The notes beneath the pieces were generated by a model, which was not told where the DNA came from, did not search any database, and worked only from the letters and a program-made list of their open reading frames with translations. The position numbers were made by a program, and so were the translations under genes. From Enteroscipio rubneri (lineage in GTDB: Bacteria; Actinomycetota; Coriobacteriia; Coriobacteriales; Eggerthellaceae), in assembly GCF_002899715.1 (NCBI RefSeq), contig NZ_PPEK01000002.1, positions 124,001 through 188,000 on the forward strand: 64,000 nucleotides of DNA, in the 5' to 3' direction. Shown one piece after another: positions 54,534 to 63,366 of this stretch (positions are counted from its first letter, which is position 1; each line of letters starts with the position of its first letter).

Positions 54534-56315
54534 ATGAGAGACATCAATCTCCGCTTCGTCGAAGAAACCTACGACGAGGAAGGGTTGCTCGTCGATTTTG
54601 TCGTGAAGTGCCCTGCGAATTTCAACTTCGGCTACGACGTGGTCGACGACATCGCCGAGAACGATCCTGACCGCCGCGCCATGGTGTGGTGCAACCCCGA
54701 GGGCGAGGAGCACGTCTTCACGTTCGCCGACATGAAGCGCTGGTCGGATAAGACGGCCAACTTCTTGGCCGAAGCGGGCATCGGCCGCGGCGACATGGTG
54801 ATGGTCATCTTGCGCCGCCATTACCAGTTCTGGTTCGTGGCGACGGCGCTCGCGAAGCTGGGTGCCGTCATGGTGCCGGCCACCTTCATGCTCAAGGAAC
54901 ACGATCTGGAATATCGCTTGAACGGCGCGTCGATCAAGGCTATCATCGCCACCTCTCTCGGCGATATCGCCGACGTGGTGGACAACGTGGATGCGGCATG
55001 CCCGACGCTCGAGGCGAAGATACTCGTGAATGGAGCGGGCGGCGGGCTCACGCCCGAGGACGCGGACGGCAACCTCGTGTTCCCCGATGACGGTCTGCCG
55101 CTGGGCGCGGCCCTGTCCGGTCCGGACGGCATCTGCGCCGCGCCCGTTGAGCGCGCGGGCTGGCTCGATTTCAACACGGGCGTGCGCACCGCCTCCGCAG
55201 ACTTCGCGCGTGTGCCCACGTTGGCGTCCGACCCCATGCTCATGTACTTCTCGTCCGGCACGTCGGGCAATCCCAAGATGGTGCTCCATGATTCCGAGTA
55301 CGCTATCGCGCACCTCGTGACGGCCAAGCACTGGCACAATGTGCAGCCTGACGGACTCCATTTCACCATCGCTGATACGGGCTGGGGCAAGGCCGTGTGG
55401 GGTAAGTACTACGGCCAGTGGCTCATGGAAGCGTGCGTGTTCACGTACGACTTCGATCGTTTCCATCCCGCCGAGATCCTCTCGCTCATCAGCAAGTACG
55501 GCATCACGACGCTCTGCTGTCCGCCCACGATGTACCGCATGATGATGGCCGAGGACGTGGACGCCTTCGATCTGTCCACGCTCGTGTACTCGACGACGGC
55601 GGGCGAGGCGCTGAACCCCGATCTGTTCGACTTCTGGAAGGAACACACGGGGCTCACCATCTACGAGGGTTTCGGCCAGACCGAAACGCCGCTCACCATT
55701 GCGAACCTCACGGGGTCGGTGCCGCGTCCGGGCTCCATGGGAAAGCCGGTGCCGCTGTACAACGTGGAGATCCAGCGCGAAGACGGCACCCGTTGCGATA
55801 CGGGAGAGACCGGCGAGGTATGCATCGACATCCACCAGAAGGCTCCCGGCATCATGCTCGAATACTACCGCGATGCAGAAAAGACCGAAGCGGCCATGTG
55901 TGATGGCTGGTACCATACCGGCGATACCGCCTGGTGCGACGAGGATGGCTACTTCTGGTACGTGGGCAGGAACGACGACGTCATCAAGTCGAGCGGCTAT
56001 CGCATCGGTCCCTTCGAGATCGAGAGCGTGCTCCTGGAGCACGAGGCCGTACGCGAGTGCGCCGTCACTGGCGTGCCCGATCCCACGCGCGGCAAGGCAG
56101 TGAAGGCCACCGTTGTGCTGGCCGAGGGCTTCTCCGGCTCCTCCGAGCTCACGCGCGAGCTGCAGGCTTGGGTGAAGCACCGGACCGCGCCGTACAAGTA
56201 TCCCCGCATCGTGGAGTATGTAGACGCGCTGCCCAAGACCGTGAACGGCAAGATCCGCCGCGCTGCCATCCGCCAGGAAGACGAAGCGGCTAAAACCCCC
56301 GAGGGTCTGGTGTGA
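54534..56315 (+). CDS. AMP-forming acyl-CoA synthetase 1
   Basis: 593 residues from ATG 54534. The ANL-superfamily motifs are clear: MYFSSGTSGNPKMVLHDS (phosphate loop A3), FGQTETPLT (A5), GWYHTGDTAWCDEDGYFWYVG (A7), GRNDDVIKSSGYRIGPFEIE (A8) and PKTVNGKIRRAAIR (A10 lysine). The N-terminal ANFNFGYDVVDDIAENDPDR resembles the medium-chain/ACSM and acetyl-CoA synthetase group. It activates a carboxylic acid, or runs in reverse to give ATP. The substrate is not readable. The next ATPase gene overlaps it by 4 bp. Confidence 0.93.
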   Translation: MRDINLRFVEETYDEEGLLVDFVVKCPANFNFGYDVVDDIAENDPDRRAMVWCNPEGEEHVFTFADMKRWSDKTANFLAEAGIGRGDMVMVILRRHYQFWFVATALAKLGAVMVPATFMLKEHDLEYRLNGASIKAIIATSLGDIADVVDNVDAACPTLEAKILVNGAGGGLTPEDADGNLVFPDDGLPLGAALSGPDGICAAPVERAGWLDFNTGVRTASADFARVPTLASDPMLMYFSSGTSGNPKMVLHDSEYAIAHLVTAKHWHNVQPDGLHFTIADTGWGKAVWGKYYGQWLMEACVFTYDFDRFHPAEILSLISKYGITTLCCPPTMYRMMMAEDVDAFDLSTLVYSTTAGEALNPDLFDFWKEHTGLTIYEGFGQTETPLTIANLTGSVPRPGSMGKPVPLYNVEIQREDGTRCDTGETGEVCIDIHQKAPGIMLEYYRDAEKTEAAMCDGWYHTGDTAWCDEDGYFWYVGRNDDVIKSSGYRIGPFEIESVLLEHEAVRECAVTGVPDPTRGKAVKATVVLAEGFSGSSELTRELQAWVKHRTAPYKYPRIVEYVDALPKTVNGKIRRAAIRQEDEAAKTPEGLV

Positions 56316-57073
56316 TCGCGTCTGCTCCCGTTATTGTCGTGTGCGGGCACTATGGGGTGGGCAAGACCAATTTTGCCATCAACCTGGCGCTCGATGCAGC
56401 AGCGGACGGGCATGACGTGACGTTGGCCGATCTGGACGTGGTGAACCCGTATTTTCGCTCGAGCGATTATCGATCGTTGCTGGAAGGACGCGGCGTGCAG
56501 GTGGTCGCACCGGTCATGGCGGGCACTACGCTAGACGCTCCGAGCATATCCGGCCGGGTGTCGACCGAGATCGAGCAGGCGCAGGCTTCGAGACTTCCCG
56601 AGGCCGCCGAGTTTTGCAGGTCGAACGATCCGGCCGCGGCAGCCCGCCATCTGTGCGAGCGGGTGCTGATCATCGACGCGGGAGGCGACGATGCGGGGGC
56701 AACGGCGCTCGGTCGGTTTGCGCCCGCCATCGATCGAGCTCCATACGAGATGCTCTACGTGGTCAATGCTCGACGCAACCTCACGCAGCAGCCCGAGGAG
56801 GCTGCGGCCGTGCTTCGCGAGATCGAGGCGAAGGCGCGTCTCGCAGCCACCGCCGTCGTGAACAACACGCATTTGAAGCAGGACACCGACGAGCAGACGA
56901 TTGCGCGCGGGGTGCCCTTCGCGCGTGCTGTGGCCGACAAGCTGGGCCTGCCGGTTGCGTGCACCACTGTGCCCACTCGGCTCGTCGACCGGGAAAGTGG
57001 GCTCTTTGGGCCGAATAAGACTCCGGAAACGCTCTATCCTGTGCAAGTATATGTACGCACGCCCTGGGAATGA
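56312..57073 (+). CDS. MinD/ParA-like P-loop ATPase
   Basis: 253 residues. IVVCGHYGVGKTNFAINLAL is a deviant Walker A (G-H-Y-G-V-G-K-T-N), followed by VTLADLDVVNPYFRSSD (Walker A') and VLIIDAGGDDAGATAL (Walker B). The GTG start overlaps the synthetase stop (GTGA). No transmembrane segment or cysteine pair is present. It is conserved beside 2-oxoacid:ferredoxin oxidoreductases in related anaerobes as far as I recall. It could insert a metal cluster or act as a regulator; the role is unknown. Confidence 0.85.
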   Translation: MIASAPVIVVCGHYGVGKTNFAINLALDAAADGHDVTLADLDVVNPYFRSSDYRSLLEGRGVQVVAPVMAGTTLDAPSISGRVSTEIEQAQASRLPEAAEFCRSNDPAAAARHLCERVLIIDAGGDDAGATALGRFAPAIDRAPYEMLYVVNARRNLTQQPEEAAAVLREIEAKARLAATAVVNNTHLKQDTDEQTIARGVPFARAVADKLGLPVACTTVPTRLVDRESGLFGPNKTPETLYPVQVYVRTPWE

Positions 57074-57165
57074 CGCAGGGCTGCATTCCGCGTTCGCTGC
57101 GACGAGCGATCGCGGGCGGGGCCTGCGCCGCCGCGCAGGTGCACGAAGACGAGGAAGGTTCCAGA

Positions 57166-57372
57166 ATGCCGAGGATCATAGTAGACGATCATTTCTGCAA
57201 GGGGTGCGGTCTGTGCGTCGACTCATGCCCCACGCATATCATCGAGCTCGATCAAGCCAGGATCACCGCCAAGGGCTACCATCCGGCGACGTTGATCGAC
57301 GAGGAGCGGTGCACGGGCTGCATGTCGTGCGCCCTCATGTGCCCGGACGTCGCGATTACGGTTGAGAGGTAG
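57166..57372 (+). CDS. 2-oxoacid:ferredoxin oxidoreductase delta (ferredoxin-like) subunit
   Basis: 68 residues from ATG 57166 (GAGGAAGG). Two [4Fe-4S] motifs, CKGCGLCVDSCP and CTGCMSCALMCP, identify the delta subunit, which wires the thiamine-site electron to an external ferredoxin. It is followed after 3 bp by the alpha gene, giving the order delta-alpha-beta-gamma, as in korDABC. Confidence 0.93.
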   Translation: MPRIIVDDHFCKGCGLCVDSCPTHIIELDQARITAKGYHPATLIDEERCTGCMSCALMCPDVAITVER

Positions 57373-57375
57373 ATC

Positions 57376-58440
57376 ATGGCTGAGAAAGTGTTGATGAAAG
57401 GCAACGAGGTCATGGCCGAGAGCGCCATCCGCGCAGGATGTCGCTTCTTCTTCGGCTATCCCATCACGCCGCAGACCGAGCTTGCGGCCTACATGTCCAA
57501 GCGCATGCCAAAGGTAGGTGGCACCTACCTGCAGGCCGAGAGCGAAATCGCGGCAATCAATATGGTATACGGCGCCTCCTGCGCCGGCGCGCGCGTGATG
57601 ACGTCCTCCTCCTCGCCGGGCATCTCGCTCAAGGGAGAGGGCATCTCCTACATGGCCGGCTGCGATCTGCCGGGCGTGATCGTGAACGTCCAACGCGGGG
57701 GCCCGGGGCTCGGCGGCATCCAGCCGTCTCAATCAGACTACTGGCAGGCCACGCGCGCGACCGGCCACGGCGACTTCCACGTCATGGTGTACGCGCCCTC
57801 AACGGTGCAGGAGATGGCCGATTATGCGTTCCTCGCCTTCGACAAGGCAGATGAATATCGCATCCCCGTCATGCTTTTGGCCGATGGCATGCTCGGCCAG
57901 ATGATGGAGCCGGTGGTTTTGCCCGAACCGAAGGGGGAGCTGCCCGAGAAGCCGTGGGCGACGAGCGGTCACAAGAACAAGCGTGCTCACAACATCATGG
58001 ACTCGCTCTACCTGACGGCGGAGGAGCTTGAAGATCTCAACGTTGCGCGCTTCGAGCGCTATCAGAGCATCCTGCGCGACGAGCAGCGAGCCGAGCTGTT
58101 CATGACGGACGATGCCGATATCGTGCTCGCGGCATACGGCGCGTCCGCCCGTATCGCTCGCAGCGCGGTCGTCGCTGCGCGCGAGAAGGGCATCAAAGCC
58201 GGCCTTGTGCGCCCCATTACCCTCTGGCCGTTCCCGACGGATGCGTTCGAGCAGGTCATGTCTCATGCGAAGCTGTTCCTTACGGTCGAGATGAGCATGG
58301 GCCAGATGGTGGACGACGTGCGTTTGGCATCTGCAGGAAGGGTGCCGGTCGAGTTCTTCGGCCGCACGGGCGGCATCATCCCCACGCCGGTGGAGGTGCT
58401 GGCCAGGATCGAGGAGCTTTCAGGAAAGGTTGGTGCGTAG
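57376..58440 (+). CDS. 2-oxoacid:ferredoxin oxidoreductase alpha subunit (VorB-like)
   Basis: 354 residues. Alpha domain I carries GNEVMAESAIRAGCRFFFGY then PITPQTELAAYMSKRM and QAESEIAAINMVYGASCAGA. SSSSPGISLKGEGISYMAG is typical of the KorA/VorB group. It likely oxidises 2-oxoglutarate, branched-chain or aromatic 2-oxoacids, giving acyl-CoA, CO2 and reduced ferredoxin. Aryl or branched-chain substrates are an inference. The start follows the ferredoxin gene closely. Confidence 0.93.
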   Translation: MAEKVLMKGNEVMAESAIRAGCRFFFGYPITPQTELAAYMSKRMPKVGGTYLQAESEIAAINMVYGASCAGARVMTSSSSPGISLKGEGISYMAGCDLPGVIVNVQRGGPGLGGIQPSQSDYWQATRATGHGDFHVMVYAPSTVQEMADYAFLAFDKADEYRIPVMLLADGMLGQMMEPVVLPEPKGELPEKPWATSGHKNKRAHNIMDSLYLTAEELEDLNVARFERYQSILRDEQRAELFMTDDADIVLAAYGASARIARSAVVAAREKGIKAGLVRPITLWPFPTDAFEQVMSHAKLFLTVEMSMGQMVDDVRLASAGRVPVEFFGRTGGIIPTPVEVLARIEELSGKVGA

Positions 58441-58441
58441 C

Positions 58442-59281
58442 ATGAGCGCAGAAGCAAAGGTTGTGTTCCAGCGCCCGCACGCGCTGCTTCCCGTGGTGAC
58501 GAACTACTGTCCCGGATGCCCGCACGGCATCGTGCATAGGCTTGTGGCTGAGTGTATCGACGAGCTCGGCGTCGAGGGGGACACCGTGGGCATCGCCCCG
58601 GTGGGCTGCGCCGTCACTTCGCCGGACTTCTTCGGCTGCGACATGATCGAGGCTGCGCATGGGCGCGCGCCGGCGGTCGCAACGGCCGTGAAGCGCGTGC
58701 ACCCGGACAATGTGGTGTTTGCCTACCAGGGCGATGGAGATCTCGCCTCCATTGGCATGGCTGAGACCATCCATGCGGCCACGCGCGGCGAGAACATTAC
58801 GGTCATTTTCATCAACAACGCCATCTATGGTATGACGGGTGGTCAAATGGCTCCCACAAGCCTGCCGAACCAGGTGACGCAGACCTCGCCCTACGGGCGC
58901 GATGTGGCGACGGCGGGCTATCCTATACGTGTGTGCGAGCTTTTGAGCTCGCTCGACGGCGTGGCCTACCTTGAGCGCGTGACCGTCGACTGTCCCAAGA
59001 ACGTGCGCAAGGCGAAAAAGTCCATCATGAAGGCGTTCCGCAACCAGGTGGACGGCGTGGGATACTCGCTCGTTGAGGTTGTGTCCACCTGTCCAACGAA
59101 CTGGGGCCTCACGCCGCAAGATTCATTCGATTGGATGCGCGAGAATATGCTTCCGTACTACCCGCTGGGCGTGTACAAAGATGTCGTAGCCGACGGCTTC
59201 GCCAACGCCGCCGAAGCGGCCGCAGCGCGCAATGCGGACTGTCCGGTTGCGCACCCTGCGACGGAAGGGGGCCTGCGATGA
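58442..59281 (+). CDS. 2-oxoacid:ferredoxin oxidoreductase beta (TPP) subunit
   Basis: 279 residues from ATG 58442, one base after the alpha stop. NYCPGCPHGIVHRLVAECID carries the N-terminal C-P-G-C-x-H-G motif of KorB/VorA. The thiamine diphosphate site is in VVFAYQGDGDLASIGMAET and VIFINNAIYGMTGGQMAPTS. It supplies the decarboxylation step. Its last codon overlaps the gamma gene start (ATGA). Confidence 0.94.
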   Translation: MSAEAKVVFQRPHALLPVVTNYCPGCPHGIVHRLVAECIDELGVEGDTVGIAPVGCAVTSPDFFGCDMIEAAHGRAPAVATAVKRVHPDNVVFAYQGDGDLASIGMAETIHAATRGENITVIFINNAIYGMTGGQMAPTSLPNQVTQTSPYGRDVATAGYPIRVCELLSSLDGVAYLERVTVDCPKNVRKAKKSIMKAFRNQVDGVGYSLVEVVSTCPTNWGLTPQDSFDWMRENMLPYYPLGVYKDVVADGFANAAEAAAARNADCPVAHPATEGGLR

Positions 59282-59814
59282 GCCGCACCATGAACGCCGT
59301 TCTCGCCGGCTTCGGCGGCCAGGGCATCCTGTTCGCCGGCAAGATCATCGCCATCGCGGGACTCATCGAGGATCGCGAGGTGTCGTGGCTGCCCTCCTAT
59401 GGGCCCGAGATGCGCGGCGGTACCGCGAACTGCAGCGTGTGCGTGGCCGACGACCCCATCGGCAGCCCGCTCGTGCTGCGTCCTGACGTGCTCGTGGTCA
59501 TGAACCAGCCCTCCCTCGACAAATTCGAGGGTAGCGTGCAGCCTGGTGGCATCGTTGTAGCGGACTCGACGCTCGTACAACGCATTCCCGCCATCCCCAA
59601 CGTGAAGGTATGCGCCGTGCCCGCGACGAAGCTCGCCGAGGAAAACGGCTACAAGGCCCTTGCGAACGTGATTCTGGTGGGCAAGCTGTTCGCGGAGACG
59701 CACTTCTGTTCCGAGGAGACCATTCGTGCCGCCGTCGAGCAGTGCGTACCCGCCAGCAAGAAAGCGAAGCTGCCGTCTAACCTCGCGGCACTGGAGATCG
59801 GCATGAACGCGTAG
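59278..59814 (+). CDS. 2-oxoacid:ferredoxin oxidoreductase gamma subunit
   Basis: 178 residues from ATG 59278. NAVLAGFGGQGILFAGKIIA is the classic start of the gamma domain, and YGPEMRGGTANCSVCVADDP is its conserved middle. It completes the four-subunit enzyme (delta, alpha, beta, gamma). It is followed by the second XRE-cupin regulator after 51 bp. Confidence 0.94.
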   Translation: MSRTMNAVLAGFGGQGILFAGKIIAIAGLIEDREVSWLPSYGPEMRGGTANCSVCVADDPIGSPLVLRPDVLVVMNQPSLDKFEGSVQPGGIVVADSTLVQRIPAIPNVKVCAVPATKLAEENGYKALANVILVGKLFAETHFCSEETIRAAVEQCVPASKKAKLPSNLAALEIGMNA

Positions 59815-59865
59815 GGTTCATTTTCTGCAGACGGACCTGCGAGCAGGACGGGTGAAAGGACGAAC

Positions 59866-60417
59866 ATGGTAGCTGAACTTGTCGAGATCGGCCTGCGCAT
59901 CCAAGGCTTGCGCGAGGCATGCGATGTGACGCGCGAGGAGATGGCGCGCGAGTTGGGCGTGCCGCTTGAGAAGTACATCCACTGGGAAGAGACGGGCGAC
60001 GATGTGCCCATCTCTGCGATCTATCATATGGCGCATCATTTTGGCGTTGAATTCACCGAGATCCTCACAGGCACAGCGGCCAAGCTGGACACCTATCAGG
60101 TTGTGCGCAACGGCGAGGGACGCGAGGTCGATCGCTATCCGGGATATCATTTCGAGGATCTGGCCTGGCGCTACTCGGGTAAGATCATGCAACCGCTGCT
60201 GGTGGTGCTCGATCCCACCGACGAGCCAGCGAAGCTCGTGACCCACACCGGTCAGGAGTTCAACTTGGTGCTGGAGGGCACGGTCGTGGTCACGTGGGCG
60301 GACAAAGAGTTCGAATTGAACGCCGGCGACAGCATCTACTTCAATCCCGAGCATCCGCACGGGCAGCGCTGCGGTGGCGATGTGCCCGCCAAGTTCGTAA
60401 CCATCATTGCGGAGTAA
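59866..60417 (+). CDS. XRE-cupin transcriptional regulator 2
   Basis: 183 residues. HTH (IGLRIQGLREACDVTREEMA, then RELGVPLEKYIHWEETGDDV) followed by a cupin domain (VTHTGQEFNLVLEGTVVVTW, IYFNPEHPHGQRCGGDVPAK). It has the same domain order and size as the first regulator but is only moderately similar, so the two probably respond to different ligands. It precedes the second acyl-CoA synthetase across a structured 214-bp gap. The ribosome site is GAAAGGACGA. Confidence 0.92.
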   Translation: MVAELVEIGLRIQGLREACDVTREEMARELGVPLEKYIHWEETGDDVPISAIYHMAHHFGVEFTEILTGTAAKLDTYQVVRNGEGREVDRYPGYHFEDLAWRYSGKIMQPLLVVLDPTDEPAKLVTHTGQEFNLVLEGTVVVTWADKEFELNAGDSIYFNPEHPHGQRCGGDVPAKFVTIIAE

Positions 60418-60435
60418 GATCCAACATGCGAGTTC

Positions 60436-60553
60436 GGGACGGGAGGCGGCCAGGGGTGCCGTGCTCGAACGGTCCTGAGCTCGCGCGAAAGTTCCCACAG
60501 AGGCTTTCGGCTCGTGCGGAACTGCGCACGGCGCCCTCGCCCCCTCCCGTCCC
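60436..60553. repeat. 118-bp nested imperfect palindrome upstream of acyl-CoA synthetase 2
   Basis: GGGACGGGAGG (60436-60446) pairs perfectly with CCTCCCGTCCC (60543-60553). Inside, GGGTGCCGT (60454-60462) pairs with ACGGCGCCC (60528-60536) with one G-T pair, and GTTCC (60491-60495) with GGAAC (60518-60522). An alternative apical stem CGAAAG/CTTTCG (60486-60509) also exists. It may be a structured leader or a dispersed repeat. Confidence 0.7.
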
Positions 60554-60631
60554 GGCGTGCCGGTTCGGTTGACCAGAAGCGATGGTGAGAACTTGTCGGG
60601 CGGTTCTTGAGCCCTTTTGCAGACCTGCGAG

Positions 60632-62326
60632 ATGAGAGAGAAAGATACGATCGTGAACCATATCCTGAAAAAGTACTGCCCTCGCATCGAGTTCGACTCC
60701 TACGAGGACTTCTTCGAGAACTTCCAGATAAACGTGCCCGAGGCGTTCAACTTCGGCTTCGACGTGGTGGACGAGTGGGCGCGCGTCGAGCCCGGGAAGC
60801 GCGCGCTCGTGTGGTGCGACGATCACGACCATGAGCGCACGTTCACGTTCACCGACCTGTCGCGCCTGTCGAACCAGGCGGCCAACGCATTTCGCAAGCT
60901 CGGCATCGGCAAGGGCGACGTGGTGATGATGATCCTGCGCCGCCGCTGGGAGTATTGGGTGTGCGCCGTGGCGCTGTGCAAGCTGGGTGCTACCATCATC
61001 CCGGCGTCGTTGCAGCTCACGAAGAAGGACATCGCGTACCGCGCCAACTCTGCGCAGGTGAAGATGATGGTGTGCGTGGACGATGACTACGTGTGCACGC
61101 AGACCGAGGAGGCGCTGCCCGAATCGCCTTCCATTGAGAACCGCATCATCGTGGCGGGCGAGCGCCCGGGCTGGACGCCGTTCGACGAGCTGATCGTCGG
61201 CGAGTCCGACGAGTTCGAGCGCCCGTGCGGCGAGGCCGGCGTCACGAGCAAGGACACCATGCTCATCTACTTCACGTCGGGCACCACCGGCATGGCGAAG
61301 GCTGTGTGCCACAACTTCGCGCATCCGTTGGGACACATCATCACGGCGAAGTACTGGCAGCAGGTGGAGGAGGACACGCTGCACATGAGCGTGACCGATT
61401 CCGGCTGGGCGAAGTTCGGCTGGGGCAAGATCTACGGCCAGTGGATCGCCGGCGCCACCATCTTCGCCTACGACATGGACAAGTTCGTGCCCACGAAGCT
61501 GCTGCAGAAGATTCAGGACTACCGGCTGACCACGTTCTGCGCGCCGCCGACGATGTACCGCTTCATGCTGCAGGAGGACGTGGGCGCCTACGACCTGTCG
61601 AGCGTGCACAACTTCGCCACGGCGGGCGAGCCGCTGAACGCCGAGGTGACCATCGCGTGGAAGCGCCTGACGGGCAAGAACATCCGCGAGGGCTTCGGCC
61701 AGACCGAGGGCCCGGTGCTCCTGGCCACGTTCCCGTGGATCGAGCCGCGCCCGGGCTCCATGGGCAAGCCCTCGCCGCTGCTGAACATCAAGCTGCTCGA
61801 CGAAGAGGGCATCGAGGTGCCCGACGGCGAGGAGGGCGCCATCTGCGTCACGGGCCTCAAGGAGGCGTACCCGCCGGGGCTGTTCACGGGCTACTACCGC
61901 GAGCCGGAGCGCACGCGCGAGGCCGTGGGCGGGGAGTACTACAACCTGCACGACATGGCGTGGCGCGACTCGGACGGTTACTGCTTCTTCGTGGGCCGCA
62001 ACGACGACGTGATCAAGTGCTCGGGCTACCGCATCGGCCCCTTCGAGGTGGAGAGCGCGCTCATCGAGCACGACGCCGTGGTGGAATGTGCCGTCACGGC
62101 CGCGCCCGACCCCATCCGAGGCAAGGTGGTGAAAGCCACAATCGTGCTGGCAAAGGGTTGGGAGCCGAGCGACGAGCTGGTCAAGGAGCTGCAGAACCAC
62201 GTGAAGAAGACGACGGCGCCGTACAAGTACCCGCGCATCGTCGAGTTCGTGGACGAGCTGCCGAAGACCATCGGCGGCAAGATCAAGCGCAAGCTCATCC
62301 GCAACAACGACGGCATCGAGGACTAG
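60632..62326 (+). CDS. AMP-forming acyl-CoA synthetase 2
   Basis: 564 residues from ATG 60632; TTG 60617 and GTG 60653 are other in-frame starts and the ribosome site is weak. It has IYFTSGTTGMAKAVCHNFAH (A3), FGQTEGPVLLAT (A5), HDMAWRDSDGYCFFVGRNDD (A7-A8), DVIKCSGYRIGPFEVESALI and PKTIGGKIKRKLIR (A10 lysine). It is a paralogue of synthetase 1, but the N-terminus and acid pocket differ, so a different acid is likely. Codon use is strongly C/G biased. It is the last gene of the oxoacid block. Confidence 0.93.
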   Translation: MREKDTIVNHILKKYCPRIEFDSYEDFFENFQINVPEAFNFGFDVVDEWARVEPGKRALVWCDDHDHERTFTFTDLSRLSNQAANAFRKLGIGKGDVVMMILRRRWEYWVCAVALCKLGATIIPASLQLTKKDIAYRANSAQVKMMVCVDDDYVCTQTEEALPESPSIENRIIVAGERPGWTPFDELIVGESDEFERPCGEAGVTSKDTMLIYFTSGTTGMAKAVCHNFAHPLGHIITAKYWQQVEEDTLHMSVTDSGWAKFGWGKIYGQWIAGATIFAYDMDKFVPTKLLQKIQDYRLTTFCAPPTMYRFMLQEDVGAYDLSSVHNFATAGEPLNAEVTIAWKRLTGKNIREGFGQTEGPVLLATFPWIEPRPGSMGKPSPLLNIKLLDEEGIEVPDGEEGAICVTGLKEAYPPGLFTGYYREPERTREAVGGEYYNLHDMAWRDSDGYCFFVGRNDDVIKCSGYRIGPFEVESALIEHDAVVECAVTAAPDPIRGKVVKATIVLAKGWEPSDELVKELQNHVKKTTAPYKYPRIVEFVDELPKTIGGKIKRKLIRNNDGIED

Positions 62327-62511
62327 CGAGAGGGCGCCTGCGGGCGCCCCCAGCGCTGGCGGCGCATTTGTTTTCGAACCCAACGTTCCGACTCCTTCTT
62401 CGCCATGACGGAGGGGCTGCGCGTCGCAAGGATGATTCAGAAGGCGCGTTTCGGGGACGAAAACTGTACGCTTCGGGCGACAATGCACGCACGTGGCTGT
62501 AAGAAGGGCGG

Positions 62512-63366
62512 ATGATGAGGGATTCTGTGGAAATGTTCGCCTTGTTCAAGGATGTCGTACGGTCTGACGAGCGGATTCGCACCATGACGTTGGAAGGGAG
62601 TCGCGTTAACCCCGCCGTGACACCCGATGCGTGGCAGGATTACGATCTTACGTTCTTGGTGACGGACGTGGGGAGCTTCACGCGCTCCGATGAGTGGCTC
62701 GCGCGTTTCGGTGACATCGTGCTCATGCAGAAACCGGAGGCGATGGAGCTGTTCCCGCCCGATTTCCCCACAGGGTGGTTCTCGTACCTCATGTTGTTCT
62801 CGGATGGAGTGAAGATCGACCTCACCCTGATTCCCTGCGAGGATTGGGGCGAGTATTTCGCGTCGGACTCGCTGATCCGCGTGCTATACGACAAAGACGG
62901 GATCTGCCCGTCGCTGCCTGAACCGACGGATGAGCGGTTCTGGTTGCAAAAGCCGCCTTCGGCGCATGTCCGCGATTGCGCAAACGAGTTCTATTTTGCT
63001 TGCACGTATGCGGCGCGGGGGCTGCTGCGCGACGAGCTGCTATTCGCGAATTGGACGTTCGAGCAGATCTTGCGCATCGAGCTGCTACGGATGCTCGAGT
63101 ACGTTGCCGGAACGCGCAACGGCTTCCCGCTGAACACGGGCAAGCACGACAAATGGCTGCCCCGGTTCTTGACGGCCGACGAGCAAGCGGGCCTGCTCGC
63201 GACGTACCGACTCGATTCTGTCGACGCGACATGGAATGCTTTGCGCTCGGCGATGGACCTGTTCGAGCGCGCCATGGTGGAGACATGCGACTCGCTCGGC
63301 TACGATCGTCCGGACGATGGCTCGAAAACGTCAGTGTACATCGACGCACTGGAGGGCCTTCAATAG
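62512..63366 (+). CDS. Aminoglycoside 6-adenylyltransferase (AadE/ANT(6)-like)
   Basis: 284 residues, the usual length. [20 protein letters not shown] then LTFLVTDV is the nucleotidyltransferase core (G-S-R, then D-x-D-type acids), and [13 protein letters not shown] supplies the third acid. [20 protein letters not shown] is typical of the streptomycin adenylyltransferase family. Members modify streptomycin, but housekeeping homologues exist, so resistance is not shown. ATG 62512 and ATG 62515 are adjacent; a GAAGGG site precedes them. No mobile element is nearby. Confidence 0.85.
   Translation: MMRDSVEMFALFKDVVRSDERIRTMTLEGSRVNPAVTPDAWQDYDLTFLVTDVGSFTRSDEWLARFGDIVLMQKPEAMELFPPDFPTGWFSYLMLFSDGVKIDLTLIPCEDWGEYFASDSLIRVLYDKDGICPSLPEPTDERFWLQKPPSAHVRDCANEFYFACTYAARGLLRDELLFANWTFEQILRIELLRMLEYVAGTRNGFPLNTGKHDKWLPRFLTADEQAGLLATYRLDSVDATWNALRSAMDLFERAMVETCDSLGYDRPDDGSKTSVYIDALEGLQ

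Noticed and set aside
54480-56180. A 566-codon minus-strand frame across acyl-CoA synthetase 1
   Set aside because: Antisense to a gene with all ANL motifs; composition is His/Arg/Val-rich and non-natural.
60404-62488. A 694-codon minus-strand frame across acyl-CoA synthetase 2
   Set aside because: Antisense shadow caused by the strong G/C third-position bias of that gene.
61225-62502. A 425-codon plus-strand frame overlapping acyl-CoA synthetase 2
   Set aside because: Offset-frame shadow of the synthetase, His/Arg/Gly-rich, no start signal.
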